Assembly (NCBI GenBank): GCA_040797845.1
Contig: JBFNFA010000010.1
Coordinates: 114,041 to 178,040, forward strand
Source of the DNA: Clostridium_AW sp040797845
Lineage (GTDB): Bacteria > Bacillota > Clostridia > Clostridiales > Clostridiaceae
Length of the DNA stretch: 64,000 nucleotides
Direction: 5' to 3'
The translations under genes were made by a program, and so were the position numbers. This document shows positions 1 to 9,743 of the stretch, in pieces; position 1 is the stretch's first letter; every line of letters begins with the position of its first letter. The notes under the pieces were generated by a model, which did not search any database, was not told where the DNA came from, and worked only from the letters and a program-made list of their open reading frames with translations.

Positions 1-966
1 CTTATAACTATGATAGGTTTTAAACTAGCTTCAAAACCAGCAGACAAGGAGCATCCTTTTGGCCATGGAAGAATAGAGTACCTATCTGGTCTAGTCGTTT
101 CATTTATGGTAATTTTAGTGGGTTTTGAATTTATTAAATCCTCATATAGCAGAATAGTTAATCCTGTACCTGTTCAATTTAAAACCTTATCCTTTATCTT
201 ATTACTTTTGTCTATTGGTACAAAGGTTTGGTTGAGTAGGTTTAACAGTTTTATAGGTAAAAAAATTAATTCTACTGCTCTACAAGCTTCTTCACTTGAT
301 GCTTTAGGAGATGTATTTACTTCAAGTTGTGTTGCTTTATCTTTGGTAATATCAAAATGGACCACTTTTCCTATAGATGGTTATATCGGAGTACTTGTTT
401 CTCTTTTTATTATGTACTCAGGATATAGTTTAATAAAAGATACTCTAAGCCCTCTACTAGGTGAAGCTCCCGATAAAGATTTAGCCAATAAAATAATCAA
501 CGGAGTATTAAGCTATAGATATATATCCGGAATACATGATTTAGTTATACATAATTATGGACCGGGTAAATTTATGGCATCCATTCACGCTGAGGTGCCT
601 CAAGATATATCTTTAGTGGAAATCCATGAAATAATTGATAGGGCAGAGAAAGAGCTATCCGAAAAGCTTAATATCATACTAGTAATTCATATGGACCCCA
701 TAAATACAGATGATAAAACAGTTAATTATGCACGGGAAGAATTAGAAAAAATAATAAAAAATTATCCTGAAATAAACTCCCTTCACGACTTTAGAATCGT
801 AGGAGAAGGCGAAAAGAAGAACTTAATATTCGATATAGTTATCGATTATAAGCAACCTCTTACTGAGGAATTTCAAAATAACATAATAGAGAGTATAAAT
901 AGAGATATTAAAAATATTCATCCTCAGTATAATGCAGTAATTACCATAGATAGAGATTTTCTTTAA
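1..966 (+). CDS. Cation diffusion facilitator (CDF) metal transporter, 3' part
   Basis: Membrane metal ion/proton antiporter of the CDF family, exporting divalent cations such as Zn, Fe or Mn. The reading frame is open from base 1 (Leu-Ile-Thr before the first ATG at 10), so the N-terminal membrane helices lie outside the window. Visible residues carry the CDF signature HPFGHGRIEYLSGL, three hydrophobic segments, and a cytoplasmic ZT-dimer domain from about residue 150 (for example VEIHEIIDRAEKEL and a conserved HMDP). About 80 further residues follow the usual dimer domain, as in longer clostridial CDF proteins. The exact metal cannot be read from the sequence. Family certain; substrate unknown. 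Confidence 0.9.
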   Translation, partial: LITMIGFKLASKPADKEHPFGHGRIEYLSGLVVSFMVILVGFEFIKSSYSRIVNPVPVQFKTLSFILLLLSIGTKVWLSRFNSFIGKKINSTALQASSLDALGDVFTSSCVALSLVISKWTTFPIDGYIGVLVSLFIMYSGYSLIKDTLSPLLGEAPDKDLANKIINGVLSYRYISGIHDLVIHNYGPGKFMASIHAEVPQDISLVEIHEIIDRAEKELSEKLNIILVIHMDPINTDDKTVNYAREELEKIIKNYPEINSLHDFRIVGEGEKKNLIFDIVIDYKQPLTEEFQNNIIESINRDIKNIHPQYNAVITIDRDFL

Positions 967-1044
967 AAAATAAAATTTTTTCAACATAATCCCAGCGTCA
1001 GCATAGTATATATTGATTCTTATATTATGGAGAGTGAGTATGTT

Positions 1045-2118
1045 ATGAATAAAGAGAGACACTTATTCCCTGGAAGCAATACTTCCATGGGGTTTCATTC
1101 ATTTTTTCAATATATTATACCTTTAAATGAAGCTAAAAGAATATTTTATATAAAAGGCGGACCTGGAACTGGTAAATCCTTTCTTATGAAAAAGATAGGA
1201 AAAATATTTAGTGAAAAAGGTTATTCAATTGAATACTTTCATTGTTCTTCCGACAATGAATCCCTAGATGGAGTAGTAATTAAGGAACTAGGGATTGCAC
1301 TATTAGATGGTACAGCTCCTCATATTAATGATCCAAAAGTACCTGGTGCCTTAGATGAAATCATTAACTTTGGAGTTTGCTTAAATGAATCTAATCTTTC
1401 TAAAGTAAAAGAAGAAATAACGAATGTGGATAATAAAATTAAGGATAGTTTTAAAAGAGCATACGCTTATCTAGGAGCTGCAAAAAAGATTCACGATGAC
1501 TGGAGACACCATAATAGTAAAGCATTAGATAAAGATAAGTTAAGGAAATTAAAAATAGATTTTAAAAATAAAGTAATTAAAAACAATGTAGATAAGATAG
1601 GAAGTGAAAGACATTTATTTGCTACTGCTTTTACTCCTAATGGAATAATAACTTATATAGATACTATATATAAACATTGCAGTAAAACATACCTTCTAAA
1701 AGGTGGACCCGGAACTGGAAAGACTGAATTATTAAACTACATTAAAGAGGAAGCTCTAGTAAATGGATATGATGTTGAGGTATTCCATGATCCTTTAAAT
1801 CCCGAAAGAATTGAACATTTGATTTTACCTGAATTAGATACAGCGCTTCTAACCTCCAGTGAAATAAGTAAATTATCTCTATCCGGTGAAGCAATAGATA
1901 TGGATTCTTTGTTAAATAACGATTATGTAGACTCTGTTAAAGACTTAATATTAGAAGATAGTTATAATTTTTATAAATTATTAGATGTAGGTCTTAAAAA
2001 TTTATCAAATTGTAAAAGACTTCATGACGATCTTGAAAAATATTATGTTGATAACATAGATTTTCAATGTAGAGATGAAATTTCCGAAAAACTAATTCAT
2101 AGACTTCTAGAATATTAG
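1045..2118 (+). CDS. Tandem P-loop NTPase of unknown function (PRK06851-like)
   Basis: Cytosolic ATPase-like protein of about 357 residues built from two similar halves. Each half starts with GGPGTGK[S/T] (about residues 38-45 and 220-227) and continues with a similar pattern (an EYFH or EVFH strand, then an LP/KELGIALL or LPELDTALL segment), which indicates an internal duplication. An upstream in-frame ATG at 1027 exists, but the ribosome site GGAGAGTGAG (1029-1038) lies between the two ATGs, so 1045 is the better start. Similar proteins occur widely in Clostridia and have no established role. It ends at a bidirectional terminator facing helD. Confidence 0.75.
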   Translation: MNKERHLFPGSNTSMGFHSFFQYIIPLNEAKRIFYIKGGPGTGKSFLMKKIGKIFSEKGYSIEYFHCSSDNESLDGVVIKELGIALLDGTAPHINDPKVPGALDEIINFGVCLNESNLSKVKEEITNVDNKIKDSFKRAYAYLGAAKKIHDDWRHHNSKALDKDKLRKLKIDFKNKVIKNNVDKIGSERHLFATAFTPNGIITYIDTIYKHCSKTYLLKGGPGTGKTELLNYIKEEALVNGYDVEVFHDPLNPERIEHLILPELDTALLTSSEISKLSLSGEAIDMDSLLNNDYVDSVKDLILEDSYNFYKLLDVGLKNLSNCKRLHDDLEKYYVDNIDFQCRDEISEKLIHRLLEY

Positions 2119-2196
2119 AAATATTAATGTGAAATTTTTTTAATATATAATATATGTATTCTATATAAATTTTATAGTTCTTTATTTTCTTATTAT

Positions 2197-2224
2197 AAAA
2201 AGGAAGCTAAATTAGCTTCCTTTT
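2197..2224. terminator. Bidirectional terminator between the P-loop NTPase and helD
   Basis: Hairpin with arms AAAAGGAAGCTAA and TTAGCTTCCTTTT between convergent genes. T-runs or A-runs flank both sides, so it can serve either strand. It touches the helD stop codon. Confidence 0.75.
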
Positions 2225-4349
2225 AATATTTCAACTTAAGAACCTTCAAGTTATGCAAAGCCCTTGTTGCCATAACGTACATCATTCTTGAGTAGTTAGT
2301 GAAATTATCATCAATTATTATTACCCCATCAAATTCCAAGCCTTTAGCAAGGTATGATGATATAACTATCTCTCCTGATGTGTATATAGCATCCTCTCTG
2401 TCTATGGTCTTTATATACATCTTGCCTTTTATAAGCTTACTTATATATTGAGTGGTATCATCATTTTTACATATTACAGCAATACTCTCTAATCCCTTAT
2501 CTTTAAATTCTTTTATAGTACTTAAAAGTCTCTCTTGGAGTTTTTCTTCTTCATATATGCTTTCAACTATTACTTCTTCTCCCTTTCTAACTAGTGGGAT
2601 TATTTCATTTTCACCTAAATAAGTATTAGCATATTTCATTATTTCCTGAGTAGATCTATAGCTTTTATTTAAAGGGTACCTATCTACACTTTCAAGTTCC
2701 ATATATTCTTCTAAGTAGTCCATAGCTATTTTATCCTCATAAGGAATTAGCCTTTGATTCCTATCTCCAACTATAGTGAAATGGCTACATTTTGTTAACT
2801 CCTTGATGACAATTAACTGTAGTGGATTATAATCTTGTGCTTCATCTATAACTACATGTCTTATATCATCTTTATATGTCAACCCTTCTAAATTAATCTT
2901 TAAATATAGTATAGGAGCTAAGTCATCAATAGTTAGATATCTGTCCTTATTAAATTCTATATACATATCTACTACATCATCATTCTTTAACCAATTCAGT
3001 CTTTTCTTAGCTTCCATAACTTCAGAAATTACATTTCTAATATCAATCCTTCTCTGGAATTCCAATTGATTTCCATGAGCATTCAATTCTTCTTGTGTCA
3101 TTTTTGCTAAAGTTTCTTTATAATTTTTTTCTATTTCTCTTACTCTTTCATCTCTAGCATCTCTGATTTTAGTATATATAACTCTCTTTATTCTTTTACT
3201 TCTCTTAAACAGAGGCATGGTTTTAAAGTGTTTATCAAACATCTCCTCTATTTCTTCTTTAGTTAATATTACATTATTGAAGAACATTACATCTTCAACT
3301 TTAAAATAATTATTGTTAGTATGCTCTAAAAAGAAATCTAATTCTTTAAGATATCTGTATGAGCCTTTATATTTAATTTTTTCTATAAATTCTTCATCCT
3401 CTTGGATTATTTTCTCCATGTACTCTTTTAAGCCCATTATCTCATCTACGTTTATTAGAGACATAGCAAAATCTACAAAAGTACTCTGTTTAACTCCAAC
3501 TTCACCCAAACTCGGTAAAACCATTGAAATATATTCCATAAATATATTATTAGGACCAAGTATAAGTACTCTATCTTGAAGAATATTTCTGTAATTGTAC
3601 AATAAATATGCAATTCTATGAAGAGCTATTGTAGTTTTGCCGCTACCCGCTACTCCATCTACTATTATAGTTTTATTATAAGGTTGCCTTATTAAATTAT
3701 CCTGCTCTTCTTGTATAGTCATTACTATATCTTTAAGTTTATCACTTGAATTGCTACTCAATACCATTTGAAGTATTTCATCTTTTATATCAAGAGCAGA
3801 ATCAAATAGTCCTAAAAGCTTTCCCTTTTTTACTATTAGTTGTCTTTTCCCTAATATATTTACTTTAATTTCTCCTGCAGGTGCATTATAAGAAGCTTCT
3901 CCTGGTTTACCAGTATAAAATAATGCTGCCACAGGGGATCTCCAGTCTATAACTATAGGTTCATAAGTATCTTTTGGCGTTAGACCAAATCTACCTATAT
4001 AGATATATTCCTCATCTATAGAATTATCTTCTATAAAATCCACTTTCCCAAAGTAAGGAGAAGAAGCCAATATAGTTAGCTCCTTTAATCTCCTATCTAT
4101 AAATCTAAACTGCTCTTCTAATATATATCTTTCATGATCGAAGTATTCCGCTACCTGGTCTTCATCTTTTCTATACTCTTCAACATCATCTTTTCTATGA
4201 GTTGTTATATGATCTATTATATTTTTTCTGCTACTTATCAACTTGTTTATTTCATTATTTATTATATCAATAGTATCTTCTAACTTTTCTTTCTCGATGT
4301 TAAATTGTATTTCCTTTTGAAGTTCCTTTTCAATTTCAGAATTAATCAT
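2223..4349 (-). CDS. helD: HelD-type superfamily 1 helicase, RNA polymerase recycling factor
   Basis: UvrD/Rep-like ATPase (708 aa) of the HelD family, which binds RNA polymerase and releases it from stalled DNA or RNA complexes. The N-terminal 100 residues form the coiled-coil arm typical of HelD (ITTHRKDDVEEY then FDHERYILEEQFRFIDRRL). The Walker A motif DGVAGSGKTT is at about residues 230-239, Walker B/motif II DEAQDYN near 500, and motif III GDRNQRLIPY follows. The C-terminal SF1 motif is YVMATRALHNLKVL. Full length for the family. The start is preceded by a GGTGGTG ribosome site. It runs in the same direction as, and 20 bp downstream of, ftsH, so the two may be cotranscribed. Confidence 0.9.
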   Translation of the reverse strand: MINSEIEKELQKEIQFNIEKEKLEDTIDIINNEINKLISSRKNIIDHITTHRKDDVEEYRKDEDQVAEYFDHERYILEEQFRFIDRRLKELTILASSPYFGKVDFIEDNSIDEEYIYIGRFGLTPKDTYEPIVIDWRSPVAALFYTGKPGEASYNAPAGEIKVNILGKRQLIVKKGKLLGLFDSALDIKDEILQMVLSSNSSDKLKDIVMTIQEEQDNLIRQPYNKTIIVDGVAGSGKTTIALHRIAYLLYNYRNILQDRVLILGPNNIFMEYISMVLPSLGEVGVKQSTFVDFAMSLINVDEIMGLKEYMEKIIQEDEEFIEKIKYKGSYRYLKELDFFLEHTNNNYFKVEDVMFFNNVILTKEEIEEMFDKHFKTMPLFKRSKRIKRVIYTKIRDARDERVREIEKNYKETLAKMTQEELNAHGNQLEFQRRIDIRNVISEVMEAKKRLNWLKNDDVVDMYIEFNKDRYLTIDDLAPILYLKINLEGLTYKDDIRHVVIDEAQDYNPLQLIVIKELTKCSHFTIVGDRNQRLIPYEDKIAMDYLEEYMELESVDRYPLNKSYRSTQEIMKYANTYLGENEIIPLVRKGEEVIVESIYEEEKLQERLLSTIKEFKDKGLESIAVICKNDDTTQYISKLIKGKMYIKTIDREDAIYTSGEIVISSYLAKGLEFDGVIIIDDNFTNYSRMMYVMATRALHNLKVLKLKY

Positions 4350-4368
4350 TATTTCACCACCACCCTAA

Positions 4369-6234
4369 TTATTCTTCTTCTTGGGCAGATTCTTCCTCAC
4401 CTTTTATTATGGCCATAAATTCATCGCCCATAATAGTTTCTTTCTCTAATAGTCTTTCCGTAATCTTATCTAATAACTCTCTATTTTCTGTTAATACATC
4501 TATTGATTTTTTATGAGCTTCTTTTATTATTTTTAAAGTTTCTTCATCAATAGCAGCTTCTGTTTCAGCGCTACAATTTTTAACAGGTCTTCCATCTAAG
4601 TACCTATTTGATGTTGATTCTAATCCCATCATATCAAATTTTTCGGTCATTCCATAAATAGTTACCATACTTCTTGCAGTAGCTGTAGCTTTTTCAATAT
4701 CATTTGATGCACCAGTAGATATGCTATTAAGCACTACTTCCTCTGCTGCTCTTCCTCCTAGCATGACGCAAATTTGATCGAACATTTCTTCTTTAGTTAT
4801 TAAATATTTCTCCTCTGTTGGAAGCTGCATAGTATATCCTAACGCTCCCATTGTTCTTGGTACAATTGTAATTTTATGAACTGGATCAGTATTGGTAAGC
4901 AATGCAGCTACCAATGCGTGGCCAACCTCATGGAAAGCAACAGCTCTCTTTTCTTTAGGAGATAATATTCTATCCCTCTTTTCCTTTCCTGCAATTATAA
5001 CTTCTACAGCTTCATTTAAATCCTCTTGTATAACTTCTTTTCTATTATTTTTTACTGCTCTTAATGCTGCTTCATTTATAATGTTTGCTAAATCTGCTCC
5101 CACAGCACCTGGAGTTGATCTTGCCACAGCATTTAAATCTACATCCTCTGCCACCTTAACTCCCTTTATATGAACCTTTAGTATCTCTTCTCTACCAGTC
5201 AAATCAGGTCTATCTACAATAACTCTTCTATCAAATCTACCTGGTCTTAAAAGAGCCTTATCTAAAACTTCTGGTCTATTTGTTGCAGCCAAGATTACTA
5301 CCCCTTTAGAGGAATCAAAACCGTCCATTTCAGCCAACAACTGATTTAAAGTCTGCTCTCTTTCATCATTTCCACCTAAGTTTCCATCTCTGCTTTTACC
5401 TATGGCATCTATTTCATCTATAAAAATTATACATGGGGCCTTTTCTTGAGCCTGATTAAATAAATCCCTTACTCTGGCAGCACCCATACCCACAAACATT
5501 TCAACGAAACCTGAACCAGATATAGAGAAGAAAGGAACCTTTGCTTCCCCTGCAACAGCTTTAGCTAAAAGCGTCTTACCTGTTCCCGGAGGACCTACTA
5601 ACAATGCTCCTTTAGGTAGCTTTGCACCAATTTCTGAATATTTTTTAGGATTGTGCAAGAAATCAACTATTTCCACAAGTGATTCCTTGGCTTCTTCTTG
5701 CCCTGCCATATCTTTAAAGGTTACACCTGTTTCATTTTCTGCATAAATTTTTGCAGTATTTTTTCCAAAGGACATAACACCACTACCCATTTTCTTATCT
5801 ATTTTACTAAACATCAATCTTCCTATAGCCATGAAAATTAAAAATGGTAAAACCCAGTTTACTATAAAGCTCTTAATAGGGCTATCTTGCTTAATTACAA
5901 CTCCATCATAAGGAATATTAGCTTTGTTTAATCTATCTATCAGCTCTTTATCCTCAGTTATCTTACCTGTATAAAGTATCTTCCCTTCCTCTTTTGTGCC
6001 TTCTTTAGGATGTATTATAATTTTATCTGAAGCAATTTGTACTTCTTTTATTTGATTCTCTTGAACCATAGTATTAAATTCTGGATATTTTATATGCTTA
6101 ACTTGATTGTTTACTACATAGTCATTAATTAGAAATACAACTAAAGTAACAGCGATAGCATAATAAATGATGTATTTAAATTTATTGTCATCAAACTTAT
6201 TGTTCTTATCTTTGTCGTTCTTATTATTGAGCAT
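4369..6234 (-). CDS. ftsH: ATP-dependent zinc metalloprotease FtsH
   Basis: Membrane-anchored AAA+ protease (621 aa) that degrades unneeded membrane and regulatory proteins. It has two membrane helices (about 24-42 and 124-142) around an extracytoplasmic domain, Walker A GPPGTGKT near residue 212, the AAA second region of homology (RPGRFDRRV), and the zinc site HEVGH near 433. Length and order are normal for FtsH. The start follows GGAGGAAGAG. Unlike many Firmicute ftsH genes it is not next to tilS or hpt, so it may be an additional paralogue; that is inference. Confidence 0.95.
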   Translation of the reverse strand: MLNNKNDKDKNNKFDDNKFKYIIYYAIAVTLVVFLINDYVVNNQVKHIKYPEFNTMVQENQIKEVQIASDKIIIHPKEGTKEEGKILYTGKITEDKELIDRLNKANIPYDGVVIKQDSPIKSFIVNWVLPFLIFMAIGRLMFSKIDKKMGSGVMSFGKNTAKIYAENETGVTFKDMAGQEEAKESLVEIVDFLHNPKKYSEIGAKLPKGALLVGPPGTGKTLLAKAVAGEAKVPFFSISGSGFVEMFVGMGAARVRDLFNQAQEKAPCIIFIDEIDAIGKSRDGNLGGNDEREQTLNQLLAEMDGFDSSKGVVILAATNRPEVLDKALLRPGRFDRRVIVDRPDLTGREEILKVHIKGVKVAEDVDLNAVARSTPGAVGADLANIINEAALRAVKNNRKEVIQEDLNEAVEVIIAGKEKRDRILSPKEKRAVAFHEVGHALVAALLTNTDPVHKITIVPRTMGALGYTMQLPTEEKYLITKEEMFDQICVMLGGRAAEEVVLNSISTGASNDIEKATATARSMVTIYGMTEKFDMMGLESTSNRYLDGRPVKNCSAETEAAIDEETLKIIKEAHKKSIDVLTENRELLDKITERLLEKETIMGDEFMAIIKGEEESAQEEE

Positions 6235-6331
6235 TCTCTTCCTCCATATTTTAATTTAATTATTATATTAGTTTTTTAAAACTATATATATATTGTTTTT
6301 TGGTAATTGTATATATTGATTATAATAAATA

Positions 6332-6359
6332 ATTATACATTTAAAAATATTGTTTACAA
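6332..6359 (-). promoter_or_regulatory. Putative sigma-A promoter of ftsH
   Basis: On the minus strand, -35 TTGTAA (6359-6354), 16-bp spacer and a perfect -10 TATAAT (6337-6332), about 100 bp before the ftsH start. Confidence 0.5.
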
Positions 6360-6400
6360 TAGTTTTAAATAGAGTTTTTATTTTATACATATTTGTTCCC

Positions 6401-6460
6401 GATACCCCCATACGGTACTTGTATATTTATATTATACTTTATATCATCCATGATTTTCAA
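6401..6460 (-). promoter_or_regulatory. Upstream promoter with a CsoR-like operator motif
   Basis: Minus strand: -35 TTGAAA (6460-6455), 18-bp spacer, -10 TATAAT (6436-6431). About 6 to 23 bases into the predicted transcript lies GTACCGTATGGGGGTATC (6418-6401). This G-tract flanked by TAC/GTA resembles the operators of CsoR/CstR-family repressors (known pattern TACC...GGGGGTA). No CsoR gene is in the window. The rest of the 6235-6567 gap shows only AT-rich sequence. The promoter is plausible; the operator identity is inference from resemblance. Confidence 0.4.
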
Positions 6461-6567
6461 TGTTAATAATACTTAAAATGCTATGCAATGTTTACACAAC
6501 ATTTTTAAGCTTTATACAATAAATGAGCATTTACTATAATGGAAAAAAGATTTGCAAACTATAAAAG

Positions 6568-6626
6568 AGCTAAGTATGTAATGAAATAGCGACTTTTGCT
6601 AGATCGGCTTCACTACATAGTTAGCT
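6568..6626 (-). other. Long imperfect stem-loop downstream of topB
   Basis: Two 18-base arms (6568-6585 and 6609-6626) pair with only two mismatches around a 23-base loop that holds a smaller TAGC/GCTA stem. Read on the minus strand it follows topB by 55 bases and is followed by CTTTTATAG, so it may be the topB terminator. Its size is more than a simple terminator needs. Confidence 0.45.
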
Positions 6627-6681
6627 TTCTATTTTCCATAACAAGTTGTCTGTGTAAAACCTACACTTGTAAAAACAATAA

Positions 6682-8877
6682 TTATTTTAAATTTAATTTT
6701 GCTAAAGCTTCTGCAAGAGCTGAATTTATAGGTGCCTCACTTTCCTCTTTCATTTTCTTCATATATCTTGAGACCTCTTTTTTATTTAACTTACCTTCGT
6801 TTTCCTTAAATCTCTTATTGAATGAAGAAAGCTTTTCTCTAAAGGTACAATTTCCACACACATAAATTTGTCCTTCACCTTGCCCTTTAAGCTCTAGTCG
6901 TTTATGACATTCAGGACATCTTACATTAGTAAATCTACTGATATTCTGTCTTTTACCACATTCTCTATCTTGGCATACAAGTATCTTACCGTGCTTGCCA
7001 TTAACCTCAAGCATATACTTACCACAATCAGGGCATTTAGTTCCCGTTAAATTGTTGTGTACATACTTATCTCTACTTCCTTTTACATCTTCTACAAGCT
7101 TTGAAGAGTAGTCTCTCATTTTATCTATAAACTCTCTATCGCTAATCTTGCCTTTGCTTATCAAATCTAGTTCCTTTTCCCAGTTAGCAGTTAACACAGG
7201 AGATTTTAAATCTTCAGGTACTAAATCTACAATCTGCTTTCCTTTTGATGTTGGAGTTATTTCTTTTCCTTTTTTCTCTATATAAAAGGAGTTATAAAGT
7301 TTTTCTATTATATCCGCTCTTGTAGCAACAGTTCCTAGTCCACCAGTTTCTCCTAATGTCTTTGCATGTTCTTTATTCAAATTGATATATTTTTGAGGAT
7401 TTTCCATGGCTGATAAAAGCGTTCCTTCATTGAATCTTGCAGGTGGTTTTGTTTGCCCTTTATTTATGTTAACAGAAGTAAAGCTTATAGAATCTCCCTT
7501 ATTAACCTTTGGAAGGTTCTGATCTCTAACTTCCTCTTCTCCCTCCATGTTTTCATCTAACTCATCCTCTTTATCATAAATAGCTTTCCAGCCCTTTGAT
7601 TTAATATTTTTACCATTAGCTATAAATGTTTCTCCATTAACTTCTGCTCTAATAGTGGTTTGCATATATTCAAAAGGTGGAAGCATAACGCTTAAAAAAC
7701 GTTTAATAACTAAATCATATATCTTTCTTTCTTCACTACTCAAATATGCTAAATTAATCTTTTGCTCTGTTGGAATTATAGCATGGTGATCTGATACCTT
7801 GCTATCATCTACAAATCCTTTATGAGCTTTAATCCTATCTTTTAATATATCATTTACAAACTTACTATACTGACCTGTGGCTATGGATTTTAATCTAAGT
7901 GGAAGCGTAGATACAATATCACTGGAAATATATCTGGAATCCGTTCTTGGATAAGTCAACACCTTGTGATTTTCATATAATCTTTGCATTATAGAAAGTG
8001 TTTCTTTTGCAGAATATCCAAATATTCTATTTGCATCTCTCTGAAGCTCCGTTAAGTCATACAGAGCTGGAGCATATTGTTTTTTATCCTTCTCTAGTAC
8101 TTCAACTATGCTACCGCTCTGGCCATTAACCTTAGCTACAACCTCTTTTGCAATATTTTCATCAAAAGTATAGAACTGTCCCCCTTTATTTTGCCAACGA
8201 AGAGTAAAACCCTTACTACTAGCCCCTATACTATATTGATCCCTAGGCTTGAAGTTCTTAATTTCCTCTTCCCTCCCCACTATTAGTGCAAGAGTTGGTG
8301 TCTGAACTCTTCCCGCAGAAAGCTGAGCATTATATTTGCATGTTAATGCTCTTGTCACATTAAGCCCTACAAGCCAATCTGCTTCTGCTCTACATACTGC
8401 AGATCTGTATAAATTTTCATAGTTTTTTCCCGGCTTCAAATTATTAAAGCCATCAATTATAGCTTTATCCGTTTGAGATGAAATCCAAAGACGTTTTATA
8501 GGCTTTCTAAAACCTACTTTTTCAATAATCCATCTAGCAACTAGCTCTCCTTCCCTTCCAGCGTCTGTTGCTATAACAAGCTCATCTATGTCATTTCTAG
8601 TCATTACTTTTTTTACCTGACTAAATTGCTTCCCAGTCTTTCCTATAACATTAAGCTTCATTCTTTTAGGCAGCATTGGAAGAGTATCCATACTCCACTT
8701 TTTATATTTATCATCATAAGCCTCAGGGTCTGCTAAAGTAACTAGATGCCCTAATGCCCAAGTTACAATATATTTATTTCCTTCTAAATATCCATTTCCT
8801 TTTATATTACACTTTAAAACTCTTGCTAAATCTCTACCTACACTTGGCTTCTCTGCCAAAACTAAAATCTTTCCCAT
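6682..8877 (-). CDS. topB: DNA topoisomerase III
   Basis: Type IA topoisomerase (731 aa) that decatenates DNA through a 5'-phosphotyrosine intermediate. The N-terminal Toprim domain begins ILVLAEKPSVGRDLARVL and has the acidic ATDAGREGELVARWI motif. The catalytic tyrosine is in TYPRTDSRYIS, at about residue 306. The C terminus carries two Cys4 zinc ribbons (CPDCGKY...CQDRECGKR near 612, and CPECHKR...CGNC near 655). Length is typical of clostridial TopB. The start follows GGAGGAAAAATT. Confidence 0.93.
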   Translation of the reverse strand: MGKILVLAEKPSVGRDLARVLKCNIKGNGYLEGNKYIVTWALGHLVTLADPEAYDDKYKKWSMDTLPMLPKRMKLNVIGKTGKQFSQVKKVMTRNDIDELVIATDAGREGELVARWIIEKVGFRKPIKRLWISSQTDKAIIDGFNNLKPGKNYENLYRSAVCRAEADWLVGLNVTRALTCKYNAQLSAGRVQTPTLALIVGREEEIKNFKPRDQYSIGASSKGFTLRWQNKGGQFYTFDENIAKEVVAKVNGQSGSIVEVLEKDKKQYAPALYDLTELQRDANRIFGYSAKETLSIMQRLYENHKVLTYPRTDSRYISSDIVSTLPLRLKSIATGQYSKFVNDILKDRIKAHKGFVDDSKVSDHHAIIPTEQKINLAYLSSEERKIYDLVIKRFLSVMLPPFEYMQTTIRAEVNGETFIANGKNIKSKGWKAIYDKEDELDENMEGEEEVRDQNLPKVNKGDSISFTSVNINKGQTKPPARFNEGTLLSAMENPQKYINLNKEHAKTLGETGGLGTVATRADIIEKLYNSFYIEKKGKEITPTSKGKQIVDLVPEDLKSPVLTANWEKELDLISKGKISDREFIDKMRDYSSKLVEDVKGSRDKYVHNNLTGTKCPDCGKYMLEVNGKHGKILVCQDRECGKRQNISRFTNVRCPECHKRLELKGQGEGQIYVCGNCTFREKLSSFNKRFKENEGKLNKKEVSRYMKKMKEESEAPINSALAEALAKLNLK

Positions 8878-8913
8878 AATTTTTCCTCCATATTAACCTT
8901 TATAATAACTATA

Positions 8914-8949
8914 TAAAAAAAGGGTACCTTAGTTTTAAAGATACCCTTT
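8914..8949 (-). terminator. Terminator after the receiver-domain gene
   Basis: Minus-strand hairpin AAAGGGTA / TACCCTTT followed by TTTTTTTAT, located between the receiver gene and topB. Confidence 0.7.
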
Positions 8950-9108
8950 ATAATTGCATGATTTTATTTAATACATTACTTATATTCTAATAGTAAACTA
9001 AAATAACTACTTTATCAATTTTATGTTTAATTTCTATATTTAATTATTAATATAATTATAACATAATAACTCTATAAATCGATTATATTTTTTGCCCTCT
9101 ATTATTTT

Positions 9109-9540
9109 TTAAAAATCCATGGCTATTTTTGTATTAATGTTATTTATGTACTTTCTATTACTTTTCGTTTTTTTACTTTTAAATAATGCTGCTTCTATAG
9201 TAGATAAAAGCTTTTCTTCATTTATAGGCTTTTCTACATATCCCATAATTCCAATTTCATCTGCAACATCTATAAATTCTTCTATATTTCGTTCTGTTAT
9301 AATTATAATGCAATTTGTTATTGCCTCTTCAATAATCATTTTTGAGGCTTCTAGTCCATCAAGTACAGGCATATTTATATCCATGACAATTAAATCTGGA
9401 TTAGTTTTTCTAGCAATCTCCACTGCACTTAATCCATTAGAGGCTATGCCTACAACTTCGTAGCCCTCCTCCATGAGGATCTCTGAAACATCCATTCTAG
9501 TAATAGGCTCATCCTCGGCTATTACTATTCGTTTATTCAT
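9109..9540 (-). CDS. Stand-alone response-regulator receiver domain, EutV/ANTAR-type without ANTAR
   Basis: A CheY-like receiver (143 aa). Phosphoacceptor Asp lies in LIVMDINMP, the acidic pair in IAEDEP and the conserved Lys in YVEKPINEEKL. The sequence is closest in style to ANTAR (RNA-binding antiterminator) regulators, but the protein stops after a short basic tail and no ANTAR domain is found in any frame downstream. The usual Thr of the switch region (LTA) reads ITERN, which may alter signalling. The start at 9540 is chosen because AAAGGAGG precedes that ATG; the 16 upstream codons are unlikely to be translated. No histidine kinase is adjacent. Confidence 0.8.
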   Translation of the reverse strand: MNKRIVIAEDEPITRMDVSEILMEEGYEVVGIASNGLSAVEIARKTNPDLIVMDINMPVLDGLEASKMIIEEAITNCIIIITERNIEEFIDVADEIGIMGYVEKPINEEKLLSTIEAALFKSKKTKSNRKYINNINTKIAMDF

Positions 9541-9743
9541 CAATTTTTCCTCCTTTAAGTTAATGAATTTCATTATAAAGGATTGCATTTAAGTAAAATT
9601 ATACCAAACTCTAAATATTTACACAATCCTTGCCTCTTAAAAAGCATAACTATTACATTGATAGTAATAGTTCTTAAAATAATATATGTACACTATCTAC
9701 TACATATTCTTACACTTGTATTGCATTTTTATAATAGAAGATA

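Noticed and set aside
4892..5173. Opposite-strand open frame inside ftsH
   Set aside because: It mirrors the strongly conserved ftsH sequence, has no ribosome site, and is one of many such shadow frames in this window.
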